64,000 nt of DNA from Lactarius indigo (lineage: Eukaryota; Basidiomycota; Agaricomycetes; Russulales; Russulaceae), in NCBI GenBank assembly GCA_025766275.1, contig JAFKAC010000010.1:1984001-2048000 (forward strand), written 5' to 3'. Below are positions 12,468 to 24,351 of this stretch, in pieces. Under the pieces are notes generated by a model. That model was not told where the DNA came from. It saw only the letters and a list, made by a program, of their open reading frames with translations, and ran no database searches. The position numbers and the translations under genes were made by a program. The first letter of the stretch is position 1; each line of letters starts with the position of its first letter.

Positions 12468-13134
12468 TGGCAGCGATAGACCGAGTGAGTGTAGAGACGG
12501 TGGCGTGGTGGCACGGATCTTGATTATACTTGAGCTGTATTTCACTCTGTTGTGCGAAGGACTTTCTACTTATACAGTGCTGCTTTGTGCTCCTCTACAA
12601 AAACTGAACGTACTGGATAGGAGAACGGTTCACACGATTCCATGTTCCAGACACACAATCGCGGTTCCATTCATTGTGTCATCACTTCCTCCCAGTATTG
12701 TACGTTCTTATACTGCAGTCGAGGACGGACATCGATGGACTCGTGAGTCTGACACACGACCACCCTCGATCCTCGATCGCAGCAACATTTTCAGGCTTCA
12801 ATTAAACCCCCAAACTCCGCTACCCGAGGTTTGAGGAGGCCTCATCTCCCCGTGTCATTAGACGTACTGTTCTAGGTCAACGAATGGCAGACCGGCAATG
12901 ACATATAAGCTCGAATAGTGGCGTCTATATTATACAGTAACGGAAACGTCAAAGCGCACGCGACTTGAGGGAGACGGGGGTGTGGCTAGAGCCACGCGTG
13001 GGATTTGAACTCCGCCCAAAATAGCCCTAAACCCGAACATGTTTGCCTCGTTTTTGTCGATACCCTTTACCTTTAACCTCCTCCCTCTACCTCTTCCGTC
13101 TATCCCCTTACCCGTTCTCTTCCCATCTCGTCAA
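12468..13134. other. Intergenic: terminator side of DUF3433 gene and promoter of beta-tubulin
   Basis: No gene. The last 60 bases (about 13076-13134) are strongly C/T-rich, as is common upstream of highly expressed filamentous fungal genes. A TATA-like AT stretch lies near 12928-12937. Confidence 0.45.
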
Positions 13135-13262
13135 GTAAGTCTCGTGTGTCTCTCTATCCTCCTCACGCGACCTGGTCTCCGCGTTATCCACGGGTTATAC
13201 GCGTCCCTCGATACCGTGTCTCTCTTGATCGCCGCCACACTTACTGACTGCTCACCCTCCAG
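13135..13262 (+). promoter_or_regulatory. Probable 5'-UTR intron of the beta-tubulin gene
   Basis: A consensus donor GTAAGT at 13135 and the acceptor CACCCTCCAG ending at 13262 frame a 128 nt intron. It ends one base before the start codon at 13264. It follows the pyrimidine-rich leader. This is inferred from the splice signals only. Confidence 0.55.
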
Positions 13263-13263
13263 A

Positions 13264-15129
13264 ATGCGTGAAATCGTTCACCTTCAGACTGGCCAAGTGC
13301 GTTTGTGATTTATTTTTATAGAGTGCTCTGTGGAACTGAGGACGATGTGCCCTTCTAGTGCGGTAACCAGATCGGTACGCCCCCTCTACCGCCGCCCCTT
13401 CGCCTTCTCATCCTCTGCCAGGTGTCAAATTTTGGGAAGTCGTCTCGGACGAGCATGGCATTGAGCGCGACGGCCTCTACAAAGGCAACAACGACCTCCA
13501 GCTCGAGCGGATCTCCGTCTACTACAACGAGATCGGCGCGAACAAATATGTCCCCCGCGCGATCTTAGTTGATCTCGAGCCCGGAACCATGGATGCTATT
13601 CGCTCGGGCCCTCTTGGTGGCCTTTTCCGCCCGGATAACTTTGTTTTCGGCCAAAGCGGAGCGGGTAATAACTGGGCGAAAGGACGTAAGTGACCAACGC
13701 TTTTTTTTTTCGCGAAGCTTGTCCATTTATGGACACGTTTTCTGACGCGTCTATGCGCCATTTTTTTTTTTTCGTGGTCTCATACTGATTAAACTGTCCT
13801 TTAGATTATACGGAGGGTGCTGAACTCGTCGACGCCGTCCTTGACGTTGTTCGGAAGGAGGCTGAGGGTACGGATGCTCTACAGGGTAAGCTTTTGTCGC
13901 TAACCGTGACTGTTGTCACGGTAAATCACGTGGTTCGCACCATCATTAATCGTGCTATCTTTCAAGGTTTCCAAATCACCCACTCTCTTGGTGGTGGTAC
14001 TGGTGCCGGTATGGGTACTCTTCTCATTTCGAAAATTCGTGAGGAGTATCCCGATCGGATGATGTGCACGTACTCCGTCGTCCCTAGTCCCAAGGTGTCC
14101 GACACAGTTGTCGAGGTGTGTATTGTTTGCCCCTTCATAGAAACTCACTCACTCACGCGTTGTTGACAGCCTTATAACGCCACCCTTTCAGTTCACCAGT
14201 TGGTTGAGAATTCTGATGAGACTTTCTGTATCGATAATGAGGCCCTTTACGACATCCACTTCCGCACATTGAAACTCGCTACCCCCACCTACGGTGATCT
14301 CAACCACCTCGTCTCTGTTGTCATGTCTGGCATCACGACATGTTTGCGCTTCCCTGGTCAACTTAACTCTGACCTCCGGAAACTCGCCGTCAACATGGGT
14401 TCGTCCTCACTTTTCCTCAGTTGATGATCTATTCACTCAGTACCCGCTTAGTGCCCTTCCCCCGTCTGCACTTCTTCCTGACTGGCTTCGCGCCACTCAC
14501 CGCACGGGGCAGCCAACAGTACCGTGCTGTCACAGTTCCCGAGCTCACTCAGCAAATGTTTGACGCGAAGAACATGATGGCTGCTTGCGATCCCCGCCAT
14601 GGCCGCTACTTGACAGTGGCTGCTGTCTTCCGTGGCAAGGTGTCGATGAAAGAAGTCGAGGAGCAGATGCAGAATGTCCAAAACAAGAACTCCGCGTACT
14701 TCGTGGAGTGGATTCCGAACAATGTGCTCACGGCTCAGTGTGACATCCCGCCGCGTGGCCTCAAGATGGCCGTCACATTCCTTGGCAACTCAACCGCTAT
14801 CCAAGAGTTGTTCCGCCGTGTCAGCGAGCAATTCACTGCTATGTTCAAGAGGAAAGCCTTCTTGCATTGGTATACCCAGGAGGGTATGGATGAGATGGAG
14901 GTACGTGACTTTATGCGTACTTTTTTCTTTGTTAATCTGACGTGACCGTTTTCAATAGTTCACGGAAGCCGAGTCGAACATGCAGGATCTGGTTGCCGAG
15001 TATCAGCAGTACCAGGACGCGACGTAAGTCCCAGTGGTCTCATCGTTATCTGTGCATTCGCTCACTGTACTTTGCAGCGCTGAGGAAGAAGTCGAATATG
15101 AAGAGGAAGTTCCGGTAGATGAGGAATAA
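13264..15129 (+). CDS. Beta-tubulin
   Basis: Nine exons (13264-13296, 13359-13374, 13422-13685, 13805-13885, 13967-14115, 14170-14398, 14452-14900, 14959-15023, 15078-15129) total 1338 nt, 445 aa, the standard length. The protein forms the microtubule heterodimer with alpha-tubulin and binds exchangeable GTP. Visible signatures are the MREI start used in cotranslational autoregulation of tubulin mRNA, the GTP-binding [20 protein letters not shown] in the N-domain, and an acidic tail ending [15 protein letters not shown]. Residue 167 region and Phe/Glu positions relevant to benzimidazole binding look conventional, though I did not align them. Position 17 is Val (QIGVKFWEV) where Ala or Thr is usual. 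The gene is intact. Fungi often have two beta-tubulins, so I give no isoform symbol. Confidence 0.97.
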
Positions 15130-15972
15130 ACGGACTTGCTCCTTACCCTTTACTCTACTACGTCTCATGCTTGTCTACGTGATATCCAAAATTTTACCTG
15201 GTACCATCCTTATATTGGTCTTTCCTGGCCTCCTCAGTTACCCCACGTTACCCTATTCTGCATTGTGTTTGCCGTCATTTCCATATCCTGTCTCTCATTA
15301 CGATCTTTGACTTTTGACCACAGTTGAAGTTATACGAAACGCTCTTCACGCTAGCTTCACCTCTGACCGATATCTTACATATTTTGAATCATTGCTGAGG
15401 TTGGCGTGCACAAGTACGAACGCCTAGAATTGCGGACAGGAACGTGACTTGCCCAGAAGCGGCACCTTCAGTGTGCGCCGATTGCCCGATTGAGACTCGG
15501 GCTGGCGGGTGCGACTTCTTGAGCGTCTACAGCATCACATTTATCATTTGTCATCATAACGCCTGCTAGAATTCCCCCAAGTTCTCGCGATAGCCACTAG
15601 CGAAAGTTGGACACATTGTAGTTATTCCTTGTGCGCGGATTCTGTTCTCTCCGAAACCAGTGCGTAGGTGCGAATGTGTTATACAGAGGTGAAGTAAATT
15701 GAAGGAAGCCGAAGTCTGTAGAAACAGCAGCGTATACATACACACATACACACGATACTATTTTACTGAGGCCGATAACGAAATATGAAATGTAATAGTA
15801 AATTGTTGGTCGGTTTTACGCGGCCTAAGACGGAGGGAAGGTGTTTCACAAAACTTGTTCAAACCCGGACTCGTGCAGCCTCACGACGTCAAGCACGTTA
15901 TGGGAGAGGTGGACTGACTGAAGAGGAAGTTGAGCATTACAGTAGTCACTCCGAGAAAGCGTGTGTGCTATA
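15130..15972. other. Intergenic, no gene recognised
   Basis: 3' flank of beta-tubulin and flank of the helicase fragment. It has a short CA/TA-rich tract at about 15733-15757. No transposon terminus was identified. Confidence 0.35.
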
Positions 15973-16832
15973 TTATACGTGAACTATGACTGGTGGACAG
16001 GAAGTGAAATCACATACGGAGAAGCCTGAGACAATGGCCTCGACGACTTCGCAATAGACTACGTTTTTGGTTTTACACTCTCCCTCACTGGTGCCCACAA
16101 TGCATTTGATTCCTGCGGGATTGCTTGCTCCGAGTCTGGACAGAGCGAGGTACAGCTGACCGTGAGCGAAACATGGGGATCGCAAATAGATCCCGACTGT
16201 GGAAAACACTTGTCCTTGTGCTTTGTCGATTGTCATCGCGAATGCGAGAGCCACGGGAAATTGACGGCGACAAAGACGGAAGGGCAAGTCCGCCTCTGTC
16301 TCGTGTGGAATTCTCGGGACTAGCACCACTTGTCCTGAAAGCAAGCGAACTTCTATGATCCGTATACCGGCCTTGGTAACGATTCCTCTGCTGCCTTTAC
16401 ACGCCTCTGATACATCTTGGAGAAAAACAACGGGGCATCCCACTTTGAGCGATAAACAGGCGAGGGGAAACCGGGAGGAGAGATACTGAGAAGGACTTCG
16501 ATTATTTCGTCAGGTATCTCAGTTCGCGGTTCGAATGCCTCGTTCACCGACCATAATTCACACAGGGGTCCTGGAAATCGTTCCAACACGATCTTGTTAA
16601 CTTCATGTACCTCGCGGTCGCGCGGCGCAAGAATACAACGTTGTTTAAAGTAATCGTCCTGATGCGAGGTGTGGATAGAAGGATATACGTGGTCGACGAG
16701 ATCGCCGACATCGTTAGTGGAGCATCGTAAAGATTGAGGGAGGATGACGTTGTTGTTTTTGTCGTTCAACGAACCTTTACCCAGTTCTGTAAGCCACTTC
16801 GCAGATTCTTGTTCGCCTCGCGCATGCATCAT
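15973..16832 (-). pseudogene. PIF1/Helitron-type DNA helicase, C-terminal fragment with frameshift
   Basis: Two overlapping minus-strand frames, 16832-16353 and 16443-15973, together give the end of a PIF1-like superfamily 1B helicase of the kind carried by Helitron transposons. Landmarks are a 'LAPRDREVHEVNKI' block, LKVGCPVVFLQDV, LCRRQFPVALAFAMTIDKAQGQ (helicase motif V region) and FAHGQLYLALSR (motif VI). The reading frame changes near 16460, between PPGFP and the LKVG block, so one base has been lost or gained. The Rep nuclease and the N-terminal helicase motifs (Walker A) are absent. This is a dead fragment. It could also derive from a non-Helitron PIF1 gene, but the family wording of motif VI favours Helitrons. 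Confidence 0.8.
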
Positions 16833-17606
16833 TTATTTCTACTTTCAAAGGAAAAGGACCGAGAGACGATTTCTATTATATAGTTAGAAAAGAAGGGAAT
16901 GGAAGGAAGTCACCTTACGTACAGTGGTACTCTCACTCCTCTCGTACTCGCCCCATTGGCTCTTAGACGTCGAGAAATATCCTATGAAGTAAGTGAGAAG
17001 CGTATGGCAAGCTGAAAATTTTGACTCACGATTTCGTCGTTTGCGGGCAAAGAGGAGATAGCCGGACAGGGGACGAGAAGAAGGCAGCAAAGGCAAACTC
17101 CCACAATTACAACGTTGTTTTTCCCGCTCGTGTCGTAGGCCTTTAAGTAAGTGATTCGTCGAGAGGTAAGCCCTATTCAGAGAACAAAGTGGACGCGGTA
17201 CACTGTTGCAGAGCAAGAAAAGCAAAGTGGAAACGAAAAATTACCGCGCTTTTGAACGAACAAGTAAACCAAACCCCTGTCATTCGGGAACGCGCGAAAA
17301 AGCGCCCCCTATGAAACGATTAAAAAGTTGTCAACAGCGGGAAGCAATGCCCCTGTGTTTTCGGGAGACGCGAGAGTGTTCGCAAAAACCAGAAGCAAGC
17401 GCCTGGACTTGTTAGCGTACGTGTCATGGATGGGTCCGAGTCCTGGGGCGCTGATACTGTATTACCGAGTTAGACAGTGACCGCGGGTCGGACGTCGTGG
17501 ACGGCCCGTTCCTTGGCCCGTTCCGACACCCACTTTTTAATCTTCAGTCCTCTATTTGGTACCTGTACTGGCCACTCTCACGCTATTCTCTCTACGGACA
17601 TTCTCT
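16833..17606. other. Flank of the helicase fragment, nothing recognised
   Basis: A 113-codon minus-strand frame (17225-16884) has Arg/Leu/Ser-rich composition with no family I recognise. It may be decayed transposon sequence. Confidence 0.3.
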
Positions 17607-20600
17607 CTACGAACATGAGCGCGATGAGATAACCCTCATTACCTCAGCCACAAACAAATCGTCTTCGAGCCAATGCAGAAAAGCGCCTAGATCCTTCACT
17701 GCATCGTCAATGTGCGAGCCGGACTGTCCCTCTACCATGTTCCCCAGCAATACCAGAAGCTCGTTGGTAATGTATCCTGGGTAATTGGAATCAGAAAAGA
17801 TGCCACGCCCAGGGATAGCTACGTCGCAGACGAGGTTAAGGATGACGCGCTGCGTCCCCATAGAATGTTTGTGTTGCCTCCAGCTGGACGTCATGGCTCT
17901 GAACGTTCCGATATAAAGGGTGGAATGGGCGTCTCGGCGTGGTGATGCCATGGTTAATAGCTGTGCGAGCGCAAGGAAGAAAAGTTCGACCGAAAATCCG
18001 AAGCCGCCACTATCACGGAGATCTTGCAGGCGCCATAATTGTCGTTCCATGAGATGTCGTTGATGAACGATTGACCGCCTGCGATCGGGGTCGTCCCGCA
18101 GAGTCCTCAGGCTCTCAAGGATCTCTTGGTGGGCGCCATTGCCTCGTCCATCGATGATGTCGCGTAATTTGGGAGCCTAGGAGCACAAAAGTCGAAGGCG
18201 CTGATGTAGGAATATTAGCTGGGGTGTGAATGCTTGTCCTCCGGAAACGGAAGGACTGAAGAATTGGGTTGGCTGAATGGGTTCTGCCCTCTTAGAGTCA
18301 TCGAAAGATACACCAGGTAGGTGTACAATCAGATTAGGGGTTGATAGATTGGATCCAATGGCTGATCCAAGAGGTAGCCCGATCGATTGCCTCCATAGGC
18401 ACTACTGCAGGGGCGATGCGTTCAAGCGTGGAGATACCGACCTCGTAATTGCGCGCTAGGACATCCCTGACCTGCTCTTCCATCCATCCTACTTCCTGGG
18501 GTTTGAATGCCTCATACAATCCATACACGCAGAATTGCCTTGCGGTCTCGAAATAATTGTCAATCCTTCGGGCATTCTTATGTGCGTCTTCATCGGCGCC
18601 AATGTTTTCTTGTACGCCGTCGTCTGCCATTCGAAACACTGCAAAGTAATTGATAGCTAAACGCGCATTTCTTTTTATCATACTATTGTTTGAAATCCCT
18701 TGAGCGACGACCATAAGGGATAGGCATGTCCAGCGCGTGACGAATGATCCGTCAGATTCCGCCGCTAACAGCTCACGGATCTTCTCAACTTTGCCTAGTT
18801 CACCGAGCAATCTTCCGAGATCTCCAAACAGTTCCGACTTGAGATCGGCACAGAACACAAGCGACGCCACGGCTTCAACGCATCCGCGTGCGCGCTTACG
18901 CCACAATTCCTCTGCTTGCGAATAGGCGCCGATTGTTGCACGTATCGAGCAGGTGCCGTACACGTTTGCAGAGGTCGTAGATGGCAAGTTCCCTAGTTAC
19001 ATGAGGATAACCAGGCGCCCGACCATCATTAGGCAGGTGAGGTATTGACCGGCTCACCGTCATGTCGCGAGGGGCACCATTTACGGTACATATCCCAAGA
19101 ATACGTCCAAGGGGGCGAAGGAGGTCGCGAGGATGGCAGGTGCGTCGGAGAAGTGGGGAGCTATGATGTAGCGGTGCGGACACCTGAAGGTTTACGTCGG
19201 TCTGTGATCTGACTGTTGGGTCATTCGGCCGGGAATTCGTATCTTCACATTGCTTTATTTCGCAAACCTTTCTCCATACTTCGACACCCCATTCCGACGT
19301 AAAAGCGCCAGGTATAGCCATCACAAATGACTCCATCTCGTCGTCCTCTGTCCTATTATGGATCAGCCACTGGATCGCCCGGACGTCACGACCCTTGCGT
19401 TCGTCGTTCTCCTCCATCGCTAGTTGAACCTGCCCTTCTGACATATTCGAGCTCACAGCATTGAGCGCTCCGCCATACGCCCGATCGAAGTAGCTTCGTG
19501 GATGCACCTTCTGCAAGAAGTACCAGATCAGGCCAGAGAATGAGTTTCGAAATGGAGATTGGGGTTTGATGGCCGGTATAAACGTGCTCAAGACGTATAG
19601 TAAGCCGCAAATGGTAATCGGGACGATAGTGGCGATGGCGACAGTCGTGTGTATGGCGAGGAGCGAGTCACCGAGTCCCAAGAAAAATAAGAAGAGGGAA
19701 ACATGGACAAGGCCTGGCACAGACTCTGCTACAACTGGCATATACCATCCCTCTGCGCCTTCGTACAGATACTGGCGCAGTCGCGCGCTCTTCAGAGGGT
19801 TGCTATATCGTTGAAACACGTGCATGTAGTCGCGTACCCATTGTTGGACGAGGGTTGCGAGGAGCGCGGCAGAAAGGCTGAACACTAAGCTCATAAACCA
19901 GTACGCGTTGACCCGGACGTCAGATGAGTTTGGACTGAAATCAGGATAAGGTGGAGGTAGTGTGGACGGGATAGAGACCCTAGGGGTGATAGAGGAAACT
20001 TGGTTAGAGATCTGAGCGAGTAGAGCAACATTCTGTTGCTGGTAGTAGACCATCTGCTGTGCTGGATCGACTTGAAGACTGTGAATTTTATCGGTGATAA
20101 AGGAAGTGAGGGCAGCAGAAAATAAGCCTGCCTGCCAGCGGATGACGGTGATCCGAGTTAGCTCGAGACATAAAATTATGACGGGAATAATAACGCGCAC
20201 AAATATGAGGACACTACCCATATCGTCTTTTATAGTTTGGATTTGGGCTTCATCGTGACTCTTTGCTTCCTTCATGTGAAGGGACCACAAAGAATTGGCA
20301 CTGTCATCGAAATCCCCGATCATGCGAGGCATTTCGGGGGGCATTGGTTGAGCGGTGTCGTCGGGAGTTCCGCAGTTGCTGGGTTGATCTTAAAATGTAT
20401 TATTCGGTCTAGTATTACAGCGGGTCAGGTGCTGTGCTCACCGGAGTTGGAAGGCCGCACATTCTGGGCTAGCCCATGCGACCGAGTTGTCGAGCCAGCC
20501 TGGTCTTCGCGGTCTGCTTCTCCCTCTGCTTCTCCTTCCGGAATATTACCCCTAGCGGTTCCCGAAGCGTCACGGTCCTGTCCAGACATGTGAGTGCACA

Positions 20601-20751
20601 TCTCCCCACTGGCAGTCCCTCCCCGTCTAGTCTCTTTATAAAGAGTGATGAGCGAAGAGTGCCAGCGAAGAGGTAATACACACTGGCACCTAGGGTCCTC
20701 AGGTTGGGCCTCAAGATCAGCACGTTGAGGTATGTTTCTTCTCCGAGTCAT
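17607..20751 (-). pseudogene. DUF6535 membrane protein, copy 1 (broken, inverted relative to the rest)
   Basis: The start at 20751 gives MTRRRNIPQRADLEAQPED, then a short exon and the exon with MPRMIGDFDDSANSLWSLHM. The membrane module (AGLFSAALTSF, YWFMSLVFSLSAALLATL, LFLFFLGLGDSLL, ATIVPITICGLLYVLSTF) is open from 20344 to about 18950. There the frame changes before ELWRKRARGC. It changes again near 18335, and an in-frame stop lies near 18175 in the CS-APKLRDI region. The C-terminal frame 18050-17607 still reads RQHKHSMGTQRVILNLVCD and ends SSRSCS. It is the only copy on the minus strand and lies directly downstream of the intact questin oxidase on the same strand. It probably gives no full product. 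Confidence 0.85.
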
Positions 20752-21561
20752 GAAAAATGTTCTGCAGTCGCGGATAGTACAGTACAGTCGTGCGGCAGGA
20801 AGACGCCCCAGTTTCCCGTATTTGGAATCTAGTGCTCGCAGGCGCTGAAAGGAAAGAAGGAGAATAAAAGGGCGAGCGGCACGGAAGACTGACGGAAGCC
20901 ACGACGAAACAACCGTTCTTAGTTGTATCACGAAGTGGCCACACAAGGGGTACGGAAATAGTCTCTCCAGGTATTAAATGCAGTGAATGGTATGGGAAAG
21001 GCCACGTAGAGATTGGACGAAGGCGTGAATCGCTTCCCGACTGAAAACTGAAAATGAGGGGTTTTTGCGGCCGGGGCGGCCCTCCAGGGCGGCCCGACGA
21101 GCGTCGGACGGACCTCATCATTGATTCCTTGAGTTACGGTTCTGAGTATAGTGGGCGGCGGAAGAAAAGAGCTCCGGTTCTCAGACTGGTTGGAAACTTG
21201 AAAGCCTGAGTGGGCAGCAGCTCGTACCCAAGAGAGGAATGAACACGTGCCGTTCCAACCAAGACAATGCTATGTACAACGCTCTAGGCTCCAACACATT
21301 CTCGCTCCACCGGGTAATGTGCTGTATCTCCTGGTCAATTCGAGAACCTCGAAGTGAGGGTCGCGGCATTTGGCCTACAGTCTTCTACTCACCGTATGGT
21401 TCGAATTTCGCTTGTTCCGAGGGCTTCGATATATGAGAACACCGAACTTGAAAGAGGTCGTCAGGCCATGGCGCACAACTCACTCACAATACTACATATC
21501 CACAACAACATCGTAGATACAAATGATACAATCCATCATCATATCGTACAAGGCAAACAAC
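20752..21561. other. Intergenic between DUF6535 copy 1 and the questin oxidase gene
   Basis: Upstream region of copy 1 (minus strand) and 3' flank of the oxidase. A G/C-rich block lies at about 21069-21110. No gene seen. Confidence 0.35.
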
Positions 21562-23410
21562 TTAAACGGCCACATCCCGATCGTCGATCTGCCTGCCAGT
21601 GTAGCCTTCAAAATCCCAGTTGCCAAGCTCCTTGCCCGACTCGTGTGCCCAGCCAAGTCGGTCGAGCGCCAAGCTCGCAGCGCGGACAAAGAGCGTACCA
21701 TCGAGCACTTCGCGGCCCTCCAGTCCGTCCTCGCCTCCGCCAGCGAAATAGCCTTCGGGGCGGCCGCCCCAACGCGCGGATAGTACCGCGAGCGAACGTA
21801 CGGCCTTAGGCAGGTGCTCCTCCGGGTGTGCCACAGCGTTCGCGATGATGCGCTCCCATGGTCCACCAGGGGCGGTGAGGGGCTTGCGCTTGGCGTCAGG
21901 TGGGACTGGAGCCGCTGGAGGGGCCGTGAGCCGATCGCCGGTCGCGGAGTAGAACTCCTGGATGGGGATCGGTATATTTCCCCGCGAAATGTACCACGTA
22001 GCGGAAGTCGCGAGGTACGCCTTGAGAAGCGTCACGCGGGTCGCAAGGGGCAAAAGGGGATAAGGAGAATGGTCCGAAGGGAGGACGAGAGTGAGTAAGA
22101 AGACTGCAGACGTGACAAGATGTGCCCTGGCTCTAAATTAGCACCTGCAGGATTGAAGAGCGAATGTGACTGCACGCACATGAAGAAATCTGCGTTGAAC
22201 GTGCGACCTTGATCGCCACGGGCCTGCCAACCTCCGACGGTGAACCAAATCATGTTGCCCCACGTAACTTCTTCCACCATGCCCTCCAGTCTCTTCTCGA
22301 TATCGGCATCGGTCCGCGCGTCCGCCAGCCATTCATTTGCCCATTGCTCCACTAGTTCAATAACAGAGTCGCCTGCCTTGGGCACAACAGCTTGGTACCG
22401 GTACTGCCGTGGCTCCTCCAATTGCGAACGGAGGGCGTCCAGTGAAAGCTTTGGGTGGTCACGAATCCGACGGAGAAAAGCGAACGTCGGCCGCTTCTCT
22501 CCGTGGACGGGAGCAACTCGCAAAAGCGAGAGCTTAGATGACAATCCAGAAAGGATGCCGGGCTCAGGAAGCTTGGAAAAGAACGAGGGTGGCACGAGCT
22601 CCGTCTGTTGGGCGGGGTGGACAGCAGTGTTTGCCAGGCCTGCCGCGATTCAGTATTGGAGAATTTGGAGCACGGTACCTAAGATGGAAAAGCCTAACTC
22701 ACCTTCCGCGACCTGGCCTGGGATACCGAACTCGAATCCGTAAGCGAGATGAATGAAGGGATGCACGAGGCCTGCCATAAGCCTGTTCAGCATCTGCGGG
22801 TGTTGTTTGCCTTCTTTTCCTGCATTCTGCACGTCTTCTACAGTCGCAGCCGCCAAATCCGGGTTGAAATTGAACGACGGGGAAAAGATGAAGCGCTCGA
22901 ATGCCTCATTAGGGGTATGATCGCGAAGGTATTCGGAAAAGTATGCCAGATACGCGGAATAGTATCTGAAGTCTCAGTCAGAACCAGAGTCATCGAAAAC
23001 CTAGTATGGCTCCGCGCAAAAATCGCTCACCGCGCATCACCAAGGTGCTCCGCAAAGTTCGTTTCTGTAATGGGTTCCGGGCTCTCAAACGCAGGTTTGA
23101 GATAGTCGTGAACCCCATAGGCGTTCTCTATGATCTCTGGTGACGCGCCAAGGCCATAGATGGCTAATACGTGATGCGTGACATGACTACGAGACTTAGC
23201 AGTGTCTTGTGGTAGATGTAACAAGTGGACGTACTTGTGGAACCCTTTTTCGTTGAAAAAGATATGATAATTCTGGCGGTTGTGCTTGAGTACGCTCAGA
23301 AGAGCCCGAGCGCTTGCAGAGGTAGGACCAGGTAACGAGGCGATGCCCGTCGACAGAGGGACGGGGTAGAGTTTTTCAAGTAAATCCGAGTCACCGCCCT
23401 GGGAAGCCAT
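21562..23410 (-). CDS. Questin oxidase-family protein (DUF4243), intact
   Basis: Minus-strand exons 23410-23235, 23186-23031, 22965-22703, 22639-22180 and 22126-21562 total 1620 nt, 539 aa. Family marks are FHNHVTHHVLAIYGLGASP near residue 60, which is created by removing a 48 nt intron that is itself an open frame; GLVHPFIHLAYGFEFG near 175; VTWGNMIWFTVGGW near 325; and TWYISRGNIPIPIQEF near 395. Characterised members in Aspergillus (questin oxidase, AflY/HypA type) act as cofactor-light Baeyer-Villiger-type monooxygenases on anthraquinones. Most basidiomycete members have no assigned substrate, and no polyketide cluster is visible here. All other copies in the window are broken. It starts about 0.94 kb from DUF6535 copy 2 in back-to-back orientation. 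Confidence 0.85.
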
Positions 23411-24290
23411 GGAATGATGGGAGAAAATGAGTTTTGAGAAAACGCGGGGTAATATATATCAGGAAAGAGCACACAGGTGGACACATTACGAATGCACCTT
23501 GCTCAGCCTACGTCACGAATCCGCAGTCCACAGGTCATGCGGTCCAGCGTTAAAGTGACAGCTGAGTAACATCGGTAGTTGGTGAGCTGGTAAGGATCGT
23601 TCGTTCGTTTCCACTAGTAGAGCACCCAAATATGTGGCTCCAGGTAGCAGTACAGCAACTCGTAGAGAGAGTTATTGCCAGAGTCAGCCCGAGCGTCGAC
23701 TCTTGTTCGTCTTGTTCAGAGAGAAGGAAGCAAATGATGACGTCATCCAAATTTGATCATCAGTACAGTTAAGTAATTCGTTTCACGCGTGACCAATATG
23801 ACGACTTCTGCCACTTCTTCTCGACGCCCGTGGGGACGCCGCAAAAAATAACTGAACGTGATGCACCTAGAAGGAAGGCGAGGTCGGCGGGGAGGTGGTG
23901 GGGGGCTGGGAAAGGGGAAGGAGGACGTTTGTCCCGAAAAAGAGACGGAACGGGTCTAAGCCCGAACGACTGGCGCGGAAGGAGCCCAGGGCTTCCGCTT
24001 CCAACGCCGGAAGACTACCCGCAGCGTAGAGGGTGCGAGCCGCAAGAAGACCCTTGATGATCTCGGTCCTCAGAGACGACCACAAGGGATGAACGAGAAT
24101 ACACCTTCAACTCCGATGGGTTACGGACCCACGAAGGAAGCTGGGTGAGGCGAAGTCCTCGGTAAACCGGGTTCTCCAACGCGCGCCCCGCGGGTGTTGG
24201 AGACTCTAGTGGGGGTCCCGTTAATAGTGAGACGGGATGTGCGGAATACATATACATGTGGTATCGAAGTACACGGGGCCTTACTACCCT
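23411..24290. other. Back-to-back intergenic region (questin oxidase / DUF6535 copy 2)
   Basis: No gene recognised. It should hold the oxidase promoter (right of 23410), and the purine-rich block 23870-23960 has no features I can name. Confidence 0.35.
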
Positions 24291-24310
24291 CACCTGTGCG
24301 ACGCTCCTCC
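24291..24310 (+). promoter_or_regulatory. Conserved leader block upstream of DUF6535 copy 2
   Basis: CACCTGTGCGACGCTCC lies about 60 nt before the start codon. Very similar blocks precede the starts of copies 5, 6, 7 and 8. It may be a core promoter or 5'-UTR element; this is inference from position and repetition. Confidence 0.4.
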
Positions 24311-24351
24311 CCTCGAGCCTTCCTTCATATGTGCATTCTGCCTAACTTTTT

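Noticed and set aside
12984..13020. tRNA-like 3' end on the minus strand (GTTCAAATCCCACG)
   Set aside because: The T-stem does not pair and no anticodon arm can be built upstream.
16884..17225. 113-codon minus-strand frame next to the helicase fragment
   Set aside because: No Rep or zinc-finger pattern that would place it in a Helitron; composition is not informative.
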